NCBI GenBank assembly: GCA_030445865.1 | Contig: JASUSV010000007.1 | Location: forward strand, 1-58,489 | Reading direction: 5' to 3' | Length of the DNA: 58,489 nt | DNA from: Clostridia bacterium | GTDB taxonomy: Bacteria; Bacillota; DSM-521; Neomoorellales; Neomoorellaceae | Part shown: piece after piece, positions 35,037-43,659 of the stretch | How positions within the stretch are numbered: the first letter of the stretch is position 1 | How the letters are laid out: the number at the start of each line of letters is the position of its first letter | Notes under the pieces: model-generated | What the model saw: only the letters and a program-made list of their open reading frames with translations | Told to the model about the DNA's origin: nothing | Database searches by the model: none | Program-made: the position numbers and the translations under genes

Positions 35037-36059
35037 ATGCCTGAACTGAGACAAGATCCCGTCAGCCAGAGGTGGGTTATTATCGCCACCGAGAGGGCTA
35101 AAAGACCCTCTGATTTCATTCATCCCCAGGAAACTAAACGCGGGCCGGACAACTGCCCCTTCTGCGCCGGTAAAGAAAAGGAAACCCCGCCGGAAGTCCT
35201 CGCCTTCCGCGATCCTGATACGGCGGCCGACACCCCTGGCTGGAAAGTGCGGGTGGTACCCAACAAGTTCGCCGCCTTGAGGCCGGAAGGTGAACTCCAA
35301 TCTAAGGAACAGGGGATTTACCGCACTTTAAGCGGCGTAGGCGCCCACGAGGTAATTATTGAGCACCCCGAACATCACCTGTTCTTCCCCGATTACACCA
35401 CCGAACACGCCGCCCTCGTCCTAAAAGCTTGGCGCCAGCGCTACCTGCAACTGGGCCAAAATCCAAAACTTAAATACGTCCAGATTTTTAAAAACCACGG
35501 GCAAATAGCCGGCGCCTCCCTGGAGCACCCCCACAGCCAGCTCATAGCTACGCCGCAGGTGCCGGCGGCGGTGCGGGCAGAGATGCGGCGCGCCCAAAAC
35601 TACCAGGACTGGAGGGGCAGATGCATTTACTGCGATATCCTGCAAGCCGAGGAAACAAACGGTAGCCGCATTATAGCTTTAAATGATAACTTTTTGGCCT
35701 TCTGCCCTTTTGCCTCCCGGTTTCCTTTTGAAACCTGGATCTTACCCCGAAACCACCAGCCGACCTTCGGCATGGTGGACGACGAACAGCTCTCAGATCT
35801 CGCCTTTATCCTTAAAGAAGTGCTGGGGCGTTTAAAACGGGCCGTCAACGACCCGCCCTACAACCTCATCTTGCATACCAGCCCCCTGCGGGAGGAAGAA
35901 CCGGCCTACCACTGGCACCTGGAACTCCTCCCTCGCTTGACTATTGTAGCCGGTTTTGAATGGGGAACCGATATGTACATCAACCCCACCCCGCCGGAGG
36001 CAGCCGTCCGGTTTCTTCTTGAAACCCCAGGACCAGAGGAGGTAGAGACTAATGGCTGA
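35037..36059 (+). CDS. galT: GalT-family nucleotidylyltransferase (galactose-1-P uridylyltransferase or ADP-glucose phosphorylase)
   Basis: 340 residues of the HIT-superfamily GalT group. Zinc-site cysteines CPFC are at 40-43, and the active site is LEHPHSQL (His164, His166). Classical GalT has HPHGQ; HPHSQ occurs in thermophile GalTs and in the plant ADP-glucose phosphorylase. With glgA overlapping it by 8 nt and no galK or galE in view, an ADP-glucose role is credible. ATG start with CGGAGG upstream; the 137-bp divergent gap to the GT4 gene must hold both promoters. Confidence 0.85.
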   Translation: MPELRQDPVSQRWVIIATERAKRPSDFIHPQETKRGPDNCPFCAGKEKETPPEVLAFRDPDTAADTPGWKVRVVPNKFAALRPEGELQSKEQGIYRTLSGVGAHEVIIEHPEHHLFFPDYTTEHAALVLKAWRQRYLQLGQNPKLKYVQIFKNHGQIAGASLEHPHSQLIATPQVPAAVRAEMRRAQNYQDWRGRCIYCDILQAEETNGSRIIALNDNFLAFCPFASRFPFETWILPRNHQPTFGMVDDEQLSDLAFILKEVLGRLKRAVNDPPYNLILHTSPLREEEPAYHWHLELLPRLTIVAGFEWGTDMYINPTPPEAAVRFLLETPGPEEVETNG

Positions 36060-37515
36060 AACCCTGAAAATTCTCTTCGTCTCGCCTGAAGTAGCGCCCT
36101 TTGCCAAAACGGGGGGGCTGGCCGATGTGGCCGGAAGCCTGCCCAAGGCCCTGGCTGCCCGGGGGCACGACGTGCGCGTGGCCCTACCCCGCTACCGCCG
36201 GGTAAAGGACGTACCTTATCTCACCGACCTGCCGGTAGAAATGGATGGGAGCCTGGAGACGGCCATTATTCGCCGGGCAGCCCTTAAAGGCCGGCCCGAA
36301 GTCCCGGTCTACCTCATCGACAACTACAAATATTTTTACCGGGACGGCATGTACGGCTACGCCGACGACGACGCCCGCTTTAATTTTTTCTGCAAGGCCG
36401 TACTTTCTATGCTTCCCTGGCTGGAATTCCAGCCGGATATCATTCACTGCAACGACTGGCAGACGGGTCCCATCCCCCTTTTTTTAAAAGTCAAGGTGCA
36501 GGACAGCCCCCATTTCCGCCGTACTGCAACCATCTTTACCATCCACAATCTTCAATACCAGGGGCATTTCGATAAAAATGCCCTTAAAACTATGGCCCTG
36601 GGCGAAGAATTTTTTACCCCCGAACGCCTGGAATTTTACGGGAAAGTCAATTTCATGAAGGCCGGCCTGCTCTACGCCGATCTGATTAATACCGTAAGCA
36701 AAAAATATGCCTTAGAAATCCAAACCCCGGAAGCCGGGGAAGGCCTAGACGGGCTCCTGCGCAAAAGAGCCCAGGACTTATACGGCATCTTAAACGGCAT
36801 AGATTATGAAGAATTTAACCCGGCCACCGATCCCAGGATTAAGGCCAATTATGATGCCGGCTCTTTAGAACGTAAAAAGATAAACAAAAGGGCGCTGCAA
36901 AAGGAAATGGATTTGCCGGAACGCGACGTACCCCTTTTAGGCATCATCTCCCGCCTGGTAGCCCAAAAGGGACTTGACTTGCTGGCCGCCATCCTTGACC
37001 CGCTTTTGGCCCAGGATGTGCAATTCATCCTTCTGGGAAGCGGCGAGGATTATTACCAGCAGCTTTTTTCCCGCTATAAATTAAAATACCGCCAGAAAAT
37101 GGCGGTAAAAATCGGCTTTGACCCCGACCTGGCCCAGAGGATATATGCCGGCTGCGATATGTTTCTCATGCCCTCGCGCTTTGAGCCCTGCGGCCTGGGG
37201 CAAATGATCAGCCTGCGCTACGGCACCGTCCCCATCGTGCGGGCCACCGGCGGCCTGGAAGATACCATTATCGATTACCACCACGACCCGGCACGCGGCA
37301 ACGGATTTTCCTTCGTTAACTATAACCCCCAGGATTTGCTGGAAACCATCAATCGCGCCTTAAACCTCTACCGCGAGCAGCCCCACGCCTGGCAGGAACT
37401 CGTCCGGCGCGGCATGGCCGCCGATTTTTCCTGGTCAGCCTCGGCCGCCCAATATGAGGAAATGTACTTTAAAGCCCTGGAAAAAAGAAAAGCAGCCAGG
37501 TTTATGGCGGGATAA
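36052..37515 (+). CDS. glgA: Glycogen synthase (GT5)
   Basis: 487 residues, transferring glucose from ADP-glucose to the growing glucan. The N-terminal substrate loop is PFAKTGGLADVAGSLPKAL, HCNDWQT is the central motif, and the catalytic C-terminal stretch is PSRFEPCGLGQMISLRYGT followed by TGGLEDT. The start codon lies inside the galT stop region (8-nt overlap). It works with the GH57 branching enzyme at 8-9 kb; no glgC is in the window, which makes the neighbouring GalT-like enzyme and nucleotidyltransferase candidates for donor supply. Confidence 0.96.
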   Translation: MAETLKILFVSPEVAPFAKTGGLADVAGSLPKALAARGHDVRVALPRYRRVKDVPYLTDLPVEMDGSLETAIIRRAALKGRPEVPVYLIDNYKYFYRDGMYGYADDDARFNFFCKAVLSMLPWLEFQPDIIHCNDWQTGPIPLFLKVKVQDSPHFRRTATIFTIHNLQYQGHFDKNALKTMALGEEFFTPERLEFYGKVNFMKAGLLYADLINTVSKKYALEIQTPEAGEGLDGLLRKRAQDLYGILNGIDYEEFNPATDPRIKANYDAGSLERKKINKRALQKEMDLPERDVPLLGIISRLVAQKGLDLLAAILDPLLAQDVQFILLGSGEDYYQQLFSRYKLKYRQKMAVKIGFDPDLAQRIYAGCDMFLMPSRFEPCGLGQMISLRYGTVPIVRATGGLEDTIIDYHHDPARGNGFSFVNYNPQDLLETINRALNLYREQPHAWQELVRRGMAADFSWSASAAQYEEMYFKALEKRKAARFMAG

Positions 37516-37561
37516 ATTTCTGCAAAAGCCTGAAAAGGGGTAACTTCTTTTTAGTTTATAT

Positions 37562-37602
37562 AGTTTAAAGCCCCTCGTCATCTAACCGAGGGGCTTTAAA
37601 CT
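37562..37602. terminator. Bidirectional terminator between glgA and the CBM25 gene
   Basis: A perfect 16-bp inverted repeat, AGTTTAAAGCCCCTCG and its complement, around a 9-nt loop, serving the convergent glgA and CBM25 genes. The last bases of the CBM25 gene are inside it. Confidence 0.85.
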
Positions 37603-37987
37603 ATTGCGGCGGGAGCTTGCCGTCGTGGATCTCGAAACTCCAGTTAAGGCCGTTGTTGTTGTCCCAGTTGTTGGCGCTATCTTTAAAGCAAATGTTCAAC
37701 CGCCCGCTACCTTCTGCTCGGATATTTTTAACCCAGCCATAACCCGTCTTTTCCATACGGTAGTCGTAGATATTTTCCCAGCGATCGGCGTCGCCGTAAC
37801 CTACCCGCATCCAGATCTGGTCGGCGCCGGCCTGGGAAAGAAGGCCGTAATAAAGCACGGTAACCTCTTCGTCGCGGGTTATGGGCACCGGGTCAACTAC
37901 TACCCCGCCGGGGTACTCGGCGGCGCGCATTTCTTGCAGCCTCGTTTCGTTTTCGCTGAGAAAGCGGCTGCGCTTTCTGTCGCCCAT
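37601..37987 (-). CDS. Stand-alone CBM25-type starch/glycogen-binding protein
   Basis: 128 residues from ATG 37987 (GGAGG 9 nt upstream); the frame upstream of this has no ribosome site. Residues about 45-128 resemble CBM25: VTVLYYGLL, IWMRVGYGDADRWENIYDYRM, and near the end FKDSANNWDNNNGLNWSFEI. There is no signal peptide or catalytic domain, so it is a cytoplasmic glucan-binding module on its own. Convergent with glgA, it may tether enzymes to glycogen or be a regulatory subunit. The CBM call is by motif, the role inferred. Confidence 0.75.
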   Translation of the reverse strand: MGDRKRSRFLSENETRLQEMRAAEYPGGVVVDPVPITRDEEVTVLYYGLLSQAGADQIWMRVGYGDADRWENIYDYRMEKTGYGWVKNIRAEGSGRLNICFKDSANNWDNNNGLNWSFEIHDGKLPPQ

Positions 37988-38054
37988 AAAATAATACCTC
38001 CCAAGGTTTAGCCTGCTTCGGCTAGTTTGCCCCGGGAGGCCAAAGAATATAACT

Positions 38055-39062
38055 TTAGCCTTTCTCCAGCCGCCTGGCAATAGCCTCGGCCATCTCGGAG
38101 GTGCCCGCCGTGCCGCCGAGGTCGTAAGTCAAATATTTACCTTCGGCCAAGACCGCTTCAATGGCCTGCCGCACGCGGGCCGCCGCCTCCAGCTCGCCCA
38201 GGTGCTCCAGCATCATTACGCCCGACAGGATCATGGCCAGAGGATTAACTTTATTTTGACCGGCATATTTGGGCGCGCTCCCGTGCACCGGCTCAAAGAC
38301 GGCTACTCCGGCGCCGATATTCCCGCCCGGCGCCACTCCCAGGCCGCCTACCAGTCCGGCGCACAGGTCCGAGAGGATGTCGCCGTAGAGATTAGGCATT
38401 ACCAGCACGTCGTAAAGCTCCGGCTTTTGCACTAACTGCATGCACATATTGTCGACGATGCGGTCTTCAAACTCTATATCCGGGTAATCCCGCGCCACCT
38501 GGCGCGCGCATTCCAAAAAGAGGCCGTCCGTGCATTTGAGAATGTTGGCCTTATGCACGGCCGTAACCTTGCGCCGCTTATTCTTGCGGGCGTACTCAAA
38601 GGCGAAACGCACTACCCTCTCCGAGCCCTTGCGGGTAATGATCTTGATGCTTTCGGCCGCATCTTCACCTACCATGTGCTCTACGCCGACATAAAGATCC
38701 TCGGTATTCTCGCGTACGATAACCAGATCGACGTTCTCATAACGCGAAGGTATGTTAGGCAGGTTCCTGGCCGGCCGCACGTTGGCGAAAAGGTCAAGCG
38801 CGAGGCGCAAAGTCACGTTAACGCTGCGAAAGCCGGTACCGACAGGCGTGGTAATAGGTCCTTTCAGGGCTACCTTGTTCCGCCGGATGGATTCCAACAC
38901 AGCCTCGGGAAGCACCGTGCCGTGCTTTTCCAGAACGGCTTCGCCGGCTTCCATAACTTCCCATTGAAATTTTACCCCGCTGGCTTCCAACACCCGGCGG
39001 GCTGCAGCCGCAATTTCGGGACCGATGCCGTCGCCGGGTATCAAAGTTACTTTATGCTCCAA
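38055..39062 (-). CDS. Isocitrate/homoisocitrate dehydrogenase family (NAD type)
   Basis: 335 residues of the beta-decarboxylating dehydrogenase family. [12 protein letters not shown], the substrate loop [19 protein letters not shown], the [15 protein letters not shown] motif and the metal/cofactor segments [11 protein letters not shown] and [12 protein letters not shown] are all present. Serine in the substrate loop favours isocitrate-type substrates over isopropylmalate. It lies 32 bp downstream of the homocitrate-synthase-type gene, so the pair is likely one operon producing 2-oxoglutarate (isocitrate route) or a longer homologue (homoisocitrate route). Confidence 0.88.
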   Translation of the reverse strand: MEHKVTLIPGDGIGPEIAAAARRVLEASGVKFQWEVMEAGEAVLEKHGTVLPEAVLESIRRNKVALKGPITTPVGTGFRSVNVTLRLALDLFANVRPARNLPNIPSRYENVDLVIVRENTEDLYVGVEHMVGEDAAESIKIITRKGSERVVRFAFEYARKNKRRKVTAVHKANILKCTDGLFLECARQVARDYPDIEFEDRIVDNMCMQLVQKPELYDVLVMPNLYGDILSDLCAGLVGGLGVAPGGNIGAGVAVFEPVHGSAPKYAGQNKVNPLAMILSGVMMLEHLGELEAAARVRQAIEAVLAEGKYLTYDLGGTAGTSEMAEAIARRLEKG

Positions 39063-39094
39063 TTTTTTCCTCCACCTCGACTACACTGTTTAAA

Positions 39095-40240
39095 TTAACC
39101 GATAACCGCTTTATGGGGTACGCCTTTATATTCCTCGTAAATATAAACCAGCTCTTTATCGAAGAGAGGCCGCTTGAGCTCTACCGCCAGAGCCCGCACC
39201 CGCTCCAAAATGGCCGCCGCCTCTTTTTCCTCCAGGTGCACGCCGTACTCGGCGAACTTAGCCTTAATGGCGGCCGTGCCCGAATGTTTACCGATGACTA
39301 TCTGGCGCTGCAGCCCGACTTCCTCCGGCGTCATAACCTCATAAGTGTGCGGGTGCTTTAAAGCGCCGTCGGCATGGATGCCGGACTCGTGGGCGAACAT
39401 ATTGCTGCCCACAACCGCCTTCCAGGCGGGCAACTCCCGCCGCGCCGCCATAGAGACGTATTCGGCCGCCTCACGGAATTTCTCCGTCTTAAAGCCCAGG
39501 TCGATGCCCAGCGTGTACTTTAAAGCCATAACCACTTCCTCTAAAGCGGCATTACCGGCCCGCTCGCCCAGGCCGATTATGGTTACGCCGGCAAATTTGG
39601 CCCCGGCTTTTATCCCCGCCAGGGTATTGGCCGTCGCCATACCGAAGTCATTATGCATGTGCATCTCTACGTCCATACCGGTCTCATCGATAAGCCACTT
39701 AATCCGCTCGTACGTGCTGAAGGGCTCCATTACGCCTACGGTATCGCAGTAGCGCAGGCGGTCGGCACCGGCATTTTTAGCCGTAAGGGCAAATTTGAGC
39801 AAAAATTCTGGGTCGGTGCGCGAGGCATCCTCGGCGTTCACGGAAACGTAGAGGTTGTGCTTCTTGGCAAATTCGCATGCCCTGGCCATAGAATTGAGCA
39901 CGTCCTCACGGGTGCTGCGGAGCTTATACTTAATATGAATGTCCGAGGTAGAAATAGAAATGGCCACGGCATCAACGCCGCAGTCAATAGAGTTCTGCAC
40001 GTCGTTGATTACGGCCCTGTTCCAGGCCATAATGCTGGCGTTCAAACGGGCATCGACGATTTCCTTGATTACCTTTTTCTCATCCCCGCCCATCACCGGG
40101 ACCCCAGCCTCTATCTGATCTACTCCCAGTTCGTCGAGGATTTTGGCGATGCGGAACTTTTCATGGTTGGCAAAGACAACACCTGCTGTTTGTTCGCCGT
40201 CGCGCAAAGTCGTATCTACAATCTTGATGGGCCGCGTCAT
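39095..40240 (-). CDS. nifV: Homocitrate synthase / Re-citrate synthase family (NifV-like)
   Basis: 381 residues, close to NifV length. VDTTLRDGEQTAGVVF, the metal ligands HMHNDFGMATAN and the C-terminal GIHADGALKHPHTYE are the hallmarks of homocitrate, citramalate and isopropylmalate synthases. No nif genes are in view. In related anaerobes a synthase of this family serves as Re-citrate synthase, and the adjoining isocitrate dehydrogenase plus the aconitase would then make 2-oxoglutarate; homocitrate is the alternative. GAGGT lies before the ATG. The 177-bp region upstream holds nothing recognised. Confidence 0.85.
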   Translation of the reverse strand: MTRPIKIVDTTLRDGEQTAGVVFANHEKFRIAKILDELGVDQIEAGVPVMGGDEKKVIKEIVDARLNASIMAWNRAVINDVQNSIDCGVDAVAISISTSDIHIKYKLRSTREDVLNSMARACEFAKKHNLYVSVNAEDASRTDPEFLLKFALTAKNAGADRLRYCDTVGVMEPFSTYERIKWLIDETGMDVEMHMHNDFGMATANTLAGIKAGAKFAGVTIIGLGERAGNAALEEVVMALKYTLGIDLGFKTEKFREAAEYVSMAARRELPAWKAVVGSNMFAHESGIHADGALKHPHTYEVMTPEEVGLQRQIVIGKHSGTAAIKAKFAEYGVHLEEKEAAAILERVRALAVELKRPLFDKELVYIYEEYKGVPHKAVIG

Positions 40241-40417
40241 TATATCACCTCTATCCTTATTCTAAAATCGCATAACTTAATAATTATTCGCCAAGGCTTA
40301 TCAAAATTCCTCCTAAGGGCAGGATGAATACAGTATTATTAGCTATGGAGCAGCTTACCAGACCATCAGCATCAAGCGATCAGCTTTTCTAGCTTACAAA
40401 AGGCCGAACGCCGATGG

Positions 40418-41257
40418 TTAAACAGGTTTTATGCCGTAGTTCCAGGCTTCGCCCGCGTACTTGGCCTTTAACTCTACTTTTAACTCCTGCTCCCGCGGGA
40501 GCAGATCCCCTCTTACAAAGCGCATACCGTAGAGGGTTTCAAAACCCCGGACGATGCTTTCTTTAACCTGGGAGGCTTGGGCTTTTTCGCCTACTATCTC
40601 CATCAAACCGCAGGCCTGATTTTTGAACCGCCTCTTCAGCTCCTGGCGCAGGGCTTCATTGGGAAACTTGAGCACCTGGAAAAGAAGTTCAGCATTTAAC
40701 TCCAGTACTATCGACCCGTGCTGTAAAACCACGCCCTTCTTGCGCGCCTGAGCGCTGCCGACCACCTTCCGGCCGCCGCAACTCAATTCATACCAGGAAG
40801 GCGCATCAAAACAGGCGGCCGAAGTGTGTTCCTGCGCGTGGCCCTGCCTCCCCGAGGTAAGTTCTGCCGGCGCCCCCAACTCTCTCAAACCCCAAGCCAG
40901 GGCTTCCGACAAACGGCGGTAGGAAGGCAGGATGCCGCCGGCCATAAGGGGGTGATCGGCGCGCGCCACCACGCTGTAGGTCACCTCACGGTCGTGGAGC
41001 ACCGCCCTACCCCCCGTCAGCCGGCGTACCCAGTCTACCTTTAAACGGCGGCAGGCTTCCAGGTCGATTTCCTTTTCTAACTTTTGAGCATAACCGATGG
41101 ATACGGCCGGCGGCTCCCAGGCGTAGAAGCGCAGGGTCGGAGAAGTAAGACCCTGGCTGTGGGCAATGAAAATGGCCTCGTCTATAGCCATATTAGTGGC
41201 GGCATCGGCAACACCGGTATCAAGAAGCCGCCAAATCTCGCCCTCGGCCAAACGCAT
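40418..41257 (-). CDS. lipM: Octanoyltransferase LipM (lipoate/biotin ligase fold)
   Basis: 279 residues. RRLTGGRAVLHDREVTYSVV and GSAQARKKGVVLQHGSI are shared by lipoate ligases and octanoyltransferases. Cys149 in SAACFDAPSWYEL matches the catalytic cysteine (Cys150) of Bacillus LipM, and Lys164 lies in the GRKVVGSAQ loop, so transfer of octanoyl from acyl carrier protein to GcvH is the likely reaction. It directly follows gcvH (18 bp), its probable acceptor protein, which supports LipM over LplA. Confidence 0.88.
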   Translation of the reverse strand: MRLAEGEIWRLLDTGVADAATNMAIDEAIFIAHSQGLTSPTLRFYAWEPPAVSIGYAQKLEKEIDLEACRRLKVDWVRRLTGGRAVLHDREVTYSVVARADHPLMAGGILPSYRRLSEALAWGLRELGAPAELTSGRQGHAQEHTSAACFDAPSWYELSCGGRKVVGSAQARKKGVVLQHGSIVLELNAELLFQVLKFPNEALRQELKRRFKNQACGLMEIVGEKAQASQVKESIVRGFETLYGMRFVRGDLLPREQELKVELKAKYAGEAWNYGIKPV

Positions 41258-41275
41258 AAAGTAACCAGGTACCTC

Positions 41276-41671
41276 CTAATCCCCTTTCTCCTCTTCCACC
41301 ATGGCCCGGTATTCCGCTGCTTCCATGAGGTCGTCGAGCTCGGAAGGATCGCTGAGCTCGATTTCGATCATCCAACCTCTGCCGTAGGGGTCTTCGTTTA
41401 TTAGCTGGGGCGAATCCAATAATTCTTCATTAACGGCGATTACTTTACCGGAAACGGGACAATAAACGTCCGACGACGACTTGGCAGATTCTACAATACC
41501 CAAAGCGTCGTCCTTTTTAAGCTCGTCGCCTTCCTGGGGTAGTTCGACAAAGATGATGTCGCCGAGGGAAGACTGGGCATAGTCGGTAATACCGACCTTG
41601 CCGCGGTTGCCTTCCACTCTTATCCACTGGTGTTCCTTGGAGTAGCGCAGATCATTGGGGTAATTCATCAT
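41276..41671 (-). CDS. gcvH: Glycine cleavage system H protein
   Basis: 131 residues, usual length. The lipoyl domain carries Lys64 in ESAKSSSDVYCPVSG as the modification site, and the N-terminus has YSKEHQWIRVEG. GGGAGG precedes the tandem ATG start. No P, T or L protein genes are nearby; the local partner is lipM. No glycine riboswitch was noticed upstream, and it lies 23 bp after the aminopeptidase gene. In Firmicutes GcvH also serves as the lipoyl relay for other complexes. Confidence 0.95.
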   Translation of the reverse strand: MMNYPNDLRYSKEHQWIRVEGNRGKVGITDYAQSSLGDIIFVELPQEGDELKKDDALGIVESAKSSSDVYCPVSGKVIAVNEELLDSPQLINEDPYGRGWMIEIELSDPSELDDLMEAAEYRAMVEEEKGD

Positions 41672-41694
41672 TAAAACCTCCCGAAAATAAAGTT

Positions 41695-42654
41695 TTATTC
41701 GCCCAGGCGAAGTTGGCCTTGGGAAATTATTACCTGGCCATCGATCAGGAGCGTCGGCTTCAAGACGATGGCATCGAGGTGCAAAGGTACTTCCACTATA
41801 CCGCCGAAGTTGGCGTTGGCCCCCAGGGCCACATGGAGGCTCCCTTTAATTTTCTCGTCCTCCAGGGGCGAACCCGTCAGGATGGCTTTTTCATTGGTGC
41901 CGATGCCGAGTTCGGCTAAATTGCGCGCCTCGGGGCCATAGGGTTGAAGGATTTCTTCCAACTGCCTGGCCTGCCTCCCGCCATAAATCCCGCGGAGATA
42001 TCCTTCTGCGAATTCCAAGGTCAGCGGTTCCTCCAGGCGGCCGATTCCAGCAATACTGCCATCCACCACCAGCTTGCCTGCAGCCGTTCCTTCCAGGGGA
42101 GCAATATAAGCCTCGCCGGCGGGCAGGTTGCCGAAAGCCCCTTTCTCCCAGTACAGGCCGCCATCCACCTGGCCGATTCTACTGTCCAGGCCGAAAGTCA
42201 GCCTGCTGCCACCAGGGCCGATGATCTCGGCTAACCGGCCGCGCGTTAAAACTTCGGCCAGCCTGCGGGACAAGGCTTCTATGGCGCCGTAATCGGCCTG
42301 GAGGGTGCGGATCATAGCCGCTTCGCTTATACCGGGCAAGGAGGCGATCCTGGCCCCGGCAGCGGTAGCTTCCCGGCGCGCCCTGGTATGGGAGAGGGAC
42401 TTGCTTGTAACCAGGAAACAAACCTGAGAATTTACCATGGCTGCCGCTACCGGCGCCGGCGGCTCCTCGCCGTGCATATGGCGCGCCTGCATTTGTAAAA
42501 ATAAGGCTTCGGCGCCCGACTCCCGCGCTGCCTGCCATAGAGCGGTCCCGACGGCCGCCGTTCCGGGGTCGCTCACCACCAAAACGCTTTCCCCGGCTTG
42601 TACTTTTAAGCAGTAAGAGACGGCATTGCGCGCCGCCGCCAAGAGATCGGACAT
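41695..42654 (-). CDS. M29-like aminopeptidase
   Basis: 319 residues from ATG 42654 (AAGGAGGAGAATC upstream). The frame continues 23 codons upstream into MITE copy D, which is not coding. Family features: NLPAGEAYIAPLEGTAAGKLVVDGS with a putative metal-ligand glutamate, ELGIGTNEKAI, EDEKIKGSLHVALG, and the final HLD. It is expected to be a cytoplasmic metallo-aminopeptidase. No partner gene defines its substrate. Confidence 0.78.
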   Translation of the reverse strand: MSDLLAAARNAVSYCLKVQAGESVLVVSDPGTAAVGTALWQAARESGAEALFLQMQARHMHGEEPPAPVAAAMVNSQVCFLVTSKSLSHTRARREATAAGARIASLPGISEAAMIRTLQADYGAIEALSRRLAEVLTRGRLAEIIGPGGSRLTFGLDSRIGQVDGGLYWEKGAFGNLPAGEAYIAPLEGTAAGKLVVDGSIAGIGRLEEPLTLEFAEGYLRGIYGGRQARQLEEILQPYGPEARNLAELGIGTNEKAILTGSPLEDEKIKGSLHVALGANANFGGIVEVPLHLDAIVLKPTLLIDGQVIISQGQLRLGE

Positions 42655-42690
42655 GATTCTCCTCCTTATTCCTTTTCCCTCTCTATCAGA

Positions 42691-42787
42691 GATGCCTCCG
42701 AAACATTCCCCATGCCGGGGCACTGGCGCCGGCTCCTGATGGGCTCGCCAGCGTCCCCGGCATTTTCATACTTCTTTCGGATGCACC
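42691..42787 (+). mobile_element. Dispersed MITE-like element, copy D (97-bp deletion form)
   Basis: Both ends of the family are present (GATGCCTCCGAAA at the left; TTTCGGATGCACC at the right), but the middle is missing. The join falls at CGCCAGCG, a sequence found at both edges of the lost segment in full copies, so the deletion probably used this 8-bp direct repeat. The element is flanked by perfect 8-bp direct repeats CTATCAGA (42683-42690 and 42788-42795), a target-site duplication. Confidence 0.88.
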
Positions 42788-42819
42788 CTATCAGAAGCCT
42801 GCCGCCGAGGCCTGCGCTT

Positions 42820-43320
42820 TCACTTTATAGCGTACCCACCGTGCTTTATGATATGGGGCAATAGTCCGCCGTCTTGAATTAAGCGGTAGATGGCGGCATC
42901 GTAAGGTTTGAAATTGATGGTCCGGGAGGTGTTAAGATTCCGAATGGTACCCCCCTAAACATCTACTTCCAGCAGATGGTTTGTGGCAATGCCGCCGGTA
43001 TCGGCCTGGATTACCAGCAGGCCCAGATTGATGGCGTTGCGGAAAAATAAATGGGCAAACGATTTGGCGATTACGGCGGCAATGCCGGCTTTTTTGAGCA
43101 CTTCTACGGCATCCTCGCGTGAAGAATCGGCCCCGAAAAATTCGCCGGCCACCAGAAAATCGCCCGGCGCTACTCTTTTAGAAAAATCCGGGTCAATATT
43201 AATAAGCATCGTTTGAACCAATTCTTCCAGGGTCGTCCCCGCCGGCCGGTACTTGGCCGACAGATGCAGGTCGGTATTAAAGTAGTCGCCGTAACAATGC
43301 GCTTTGCCTTTTAAAAGCAT
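42820..43320 (-). pseudogene. Homoaconitase/isopropylmalate dehydratase small subunit with in-frame TAG
   Basis: The frame starts well (MLLKGKAHCYGDYFNTD) and contains the swivel motif FGADSSREDAVEVLKKAG, but after NHLLEVDV it meets TAG at 42957-42955. The same frame then continues for 44 residues (GGTIRNLNTSRTINFKPYDAA and GGLLPHIIKH, the expected C-terminus) to TGA at 42822-42820. With the stop read through the length would be 166, normal for the family. A single base change from CAG, AAG or GAG would explain it. Truncation would remove the last quarter, so it is probably inactive. MITE copies D and E lie on either side. Confidence 0.85.
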
Positions 43321-43344
43321 GGCCTCTAGCCACCTTTGTTTATA

Positions 43345-43600
43345 GATGCTTCCGAAACATTCTCCGTGCCGGGGCGCTGGCGCCGGTGTCTCTTGGGCTC
43401 GCCAGCAATCCGTATGGCTCCCCCTCGCGACTTAAAGCGGGGTTCCTGGCCAATTCGACATCCTGTCTCAGCGGCCGGCCTCGGGCCTCCATGCCCTCGG
43501 CCCCGCCTCCGGGCTCGGTTTCGCCAACGGCTCGCAAGGCTCGCCCAAAGTCGCCTTACGCCAGCGTCCCCGGCATTTTCATACTTCTTTCGGATGCACC
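43345..43600 (+). mobile_element. Dispersed MITE-like element, copy E (full length, 256 bp)
   Basis: The reference copy. The ends are imperfect inverted repeats of about 40 bp: GATGCTTCCGAAA inward against GGTGCATCCGAAA, then TGCCGGGG and CGCTGGCG on both sides at nearly equal spacing. It is flanked by perfect 8-bp direct repeats TGTTTATA (43337-43344 and 43601-43608). It encodes nothing and fills the 339-bp gap between the homoaconitase-type large- and small-subunit genes. Confidence 0.92.
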
Positions 43601-43659
43601 TGTTTATATTGGTGCTCTCGATATAGTGGTTCATGCCGGATGGTGGCCCGGAAGAACCT

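Noticed and set aside
41672-41694. Glycine riboswitch before gcvH
   Set aside because: Only 23 bp separate gcvH from the upstream gene; there is no room and no motif.
42955-42957. TAG as a pyrrolysine codon
   Set aside because: The position is not a conserved special residue, this protein family has no pyrrolysine role, and no pyl genes or insertion signals are in view; a nonsense mutation is simpler.
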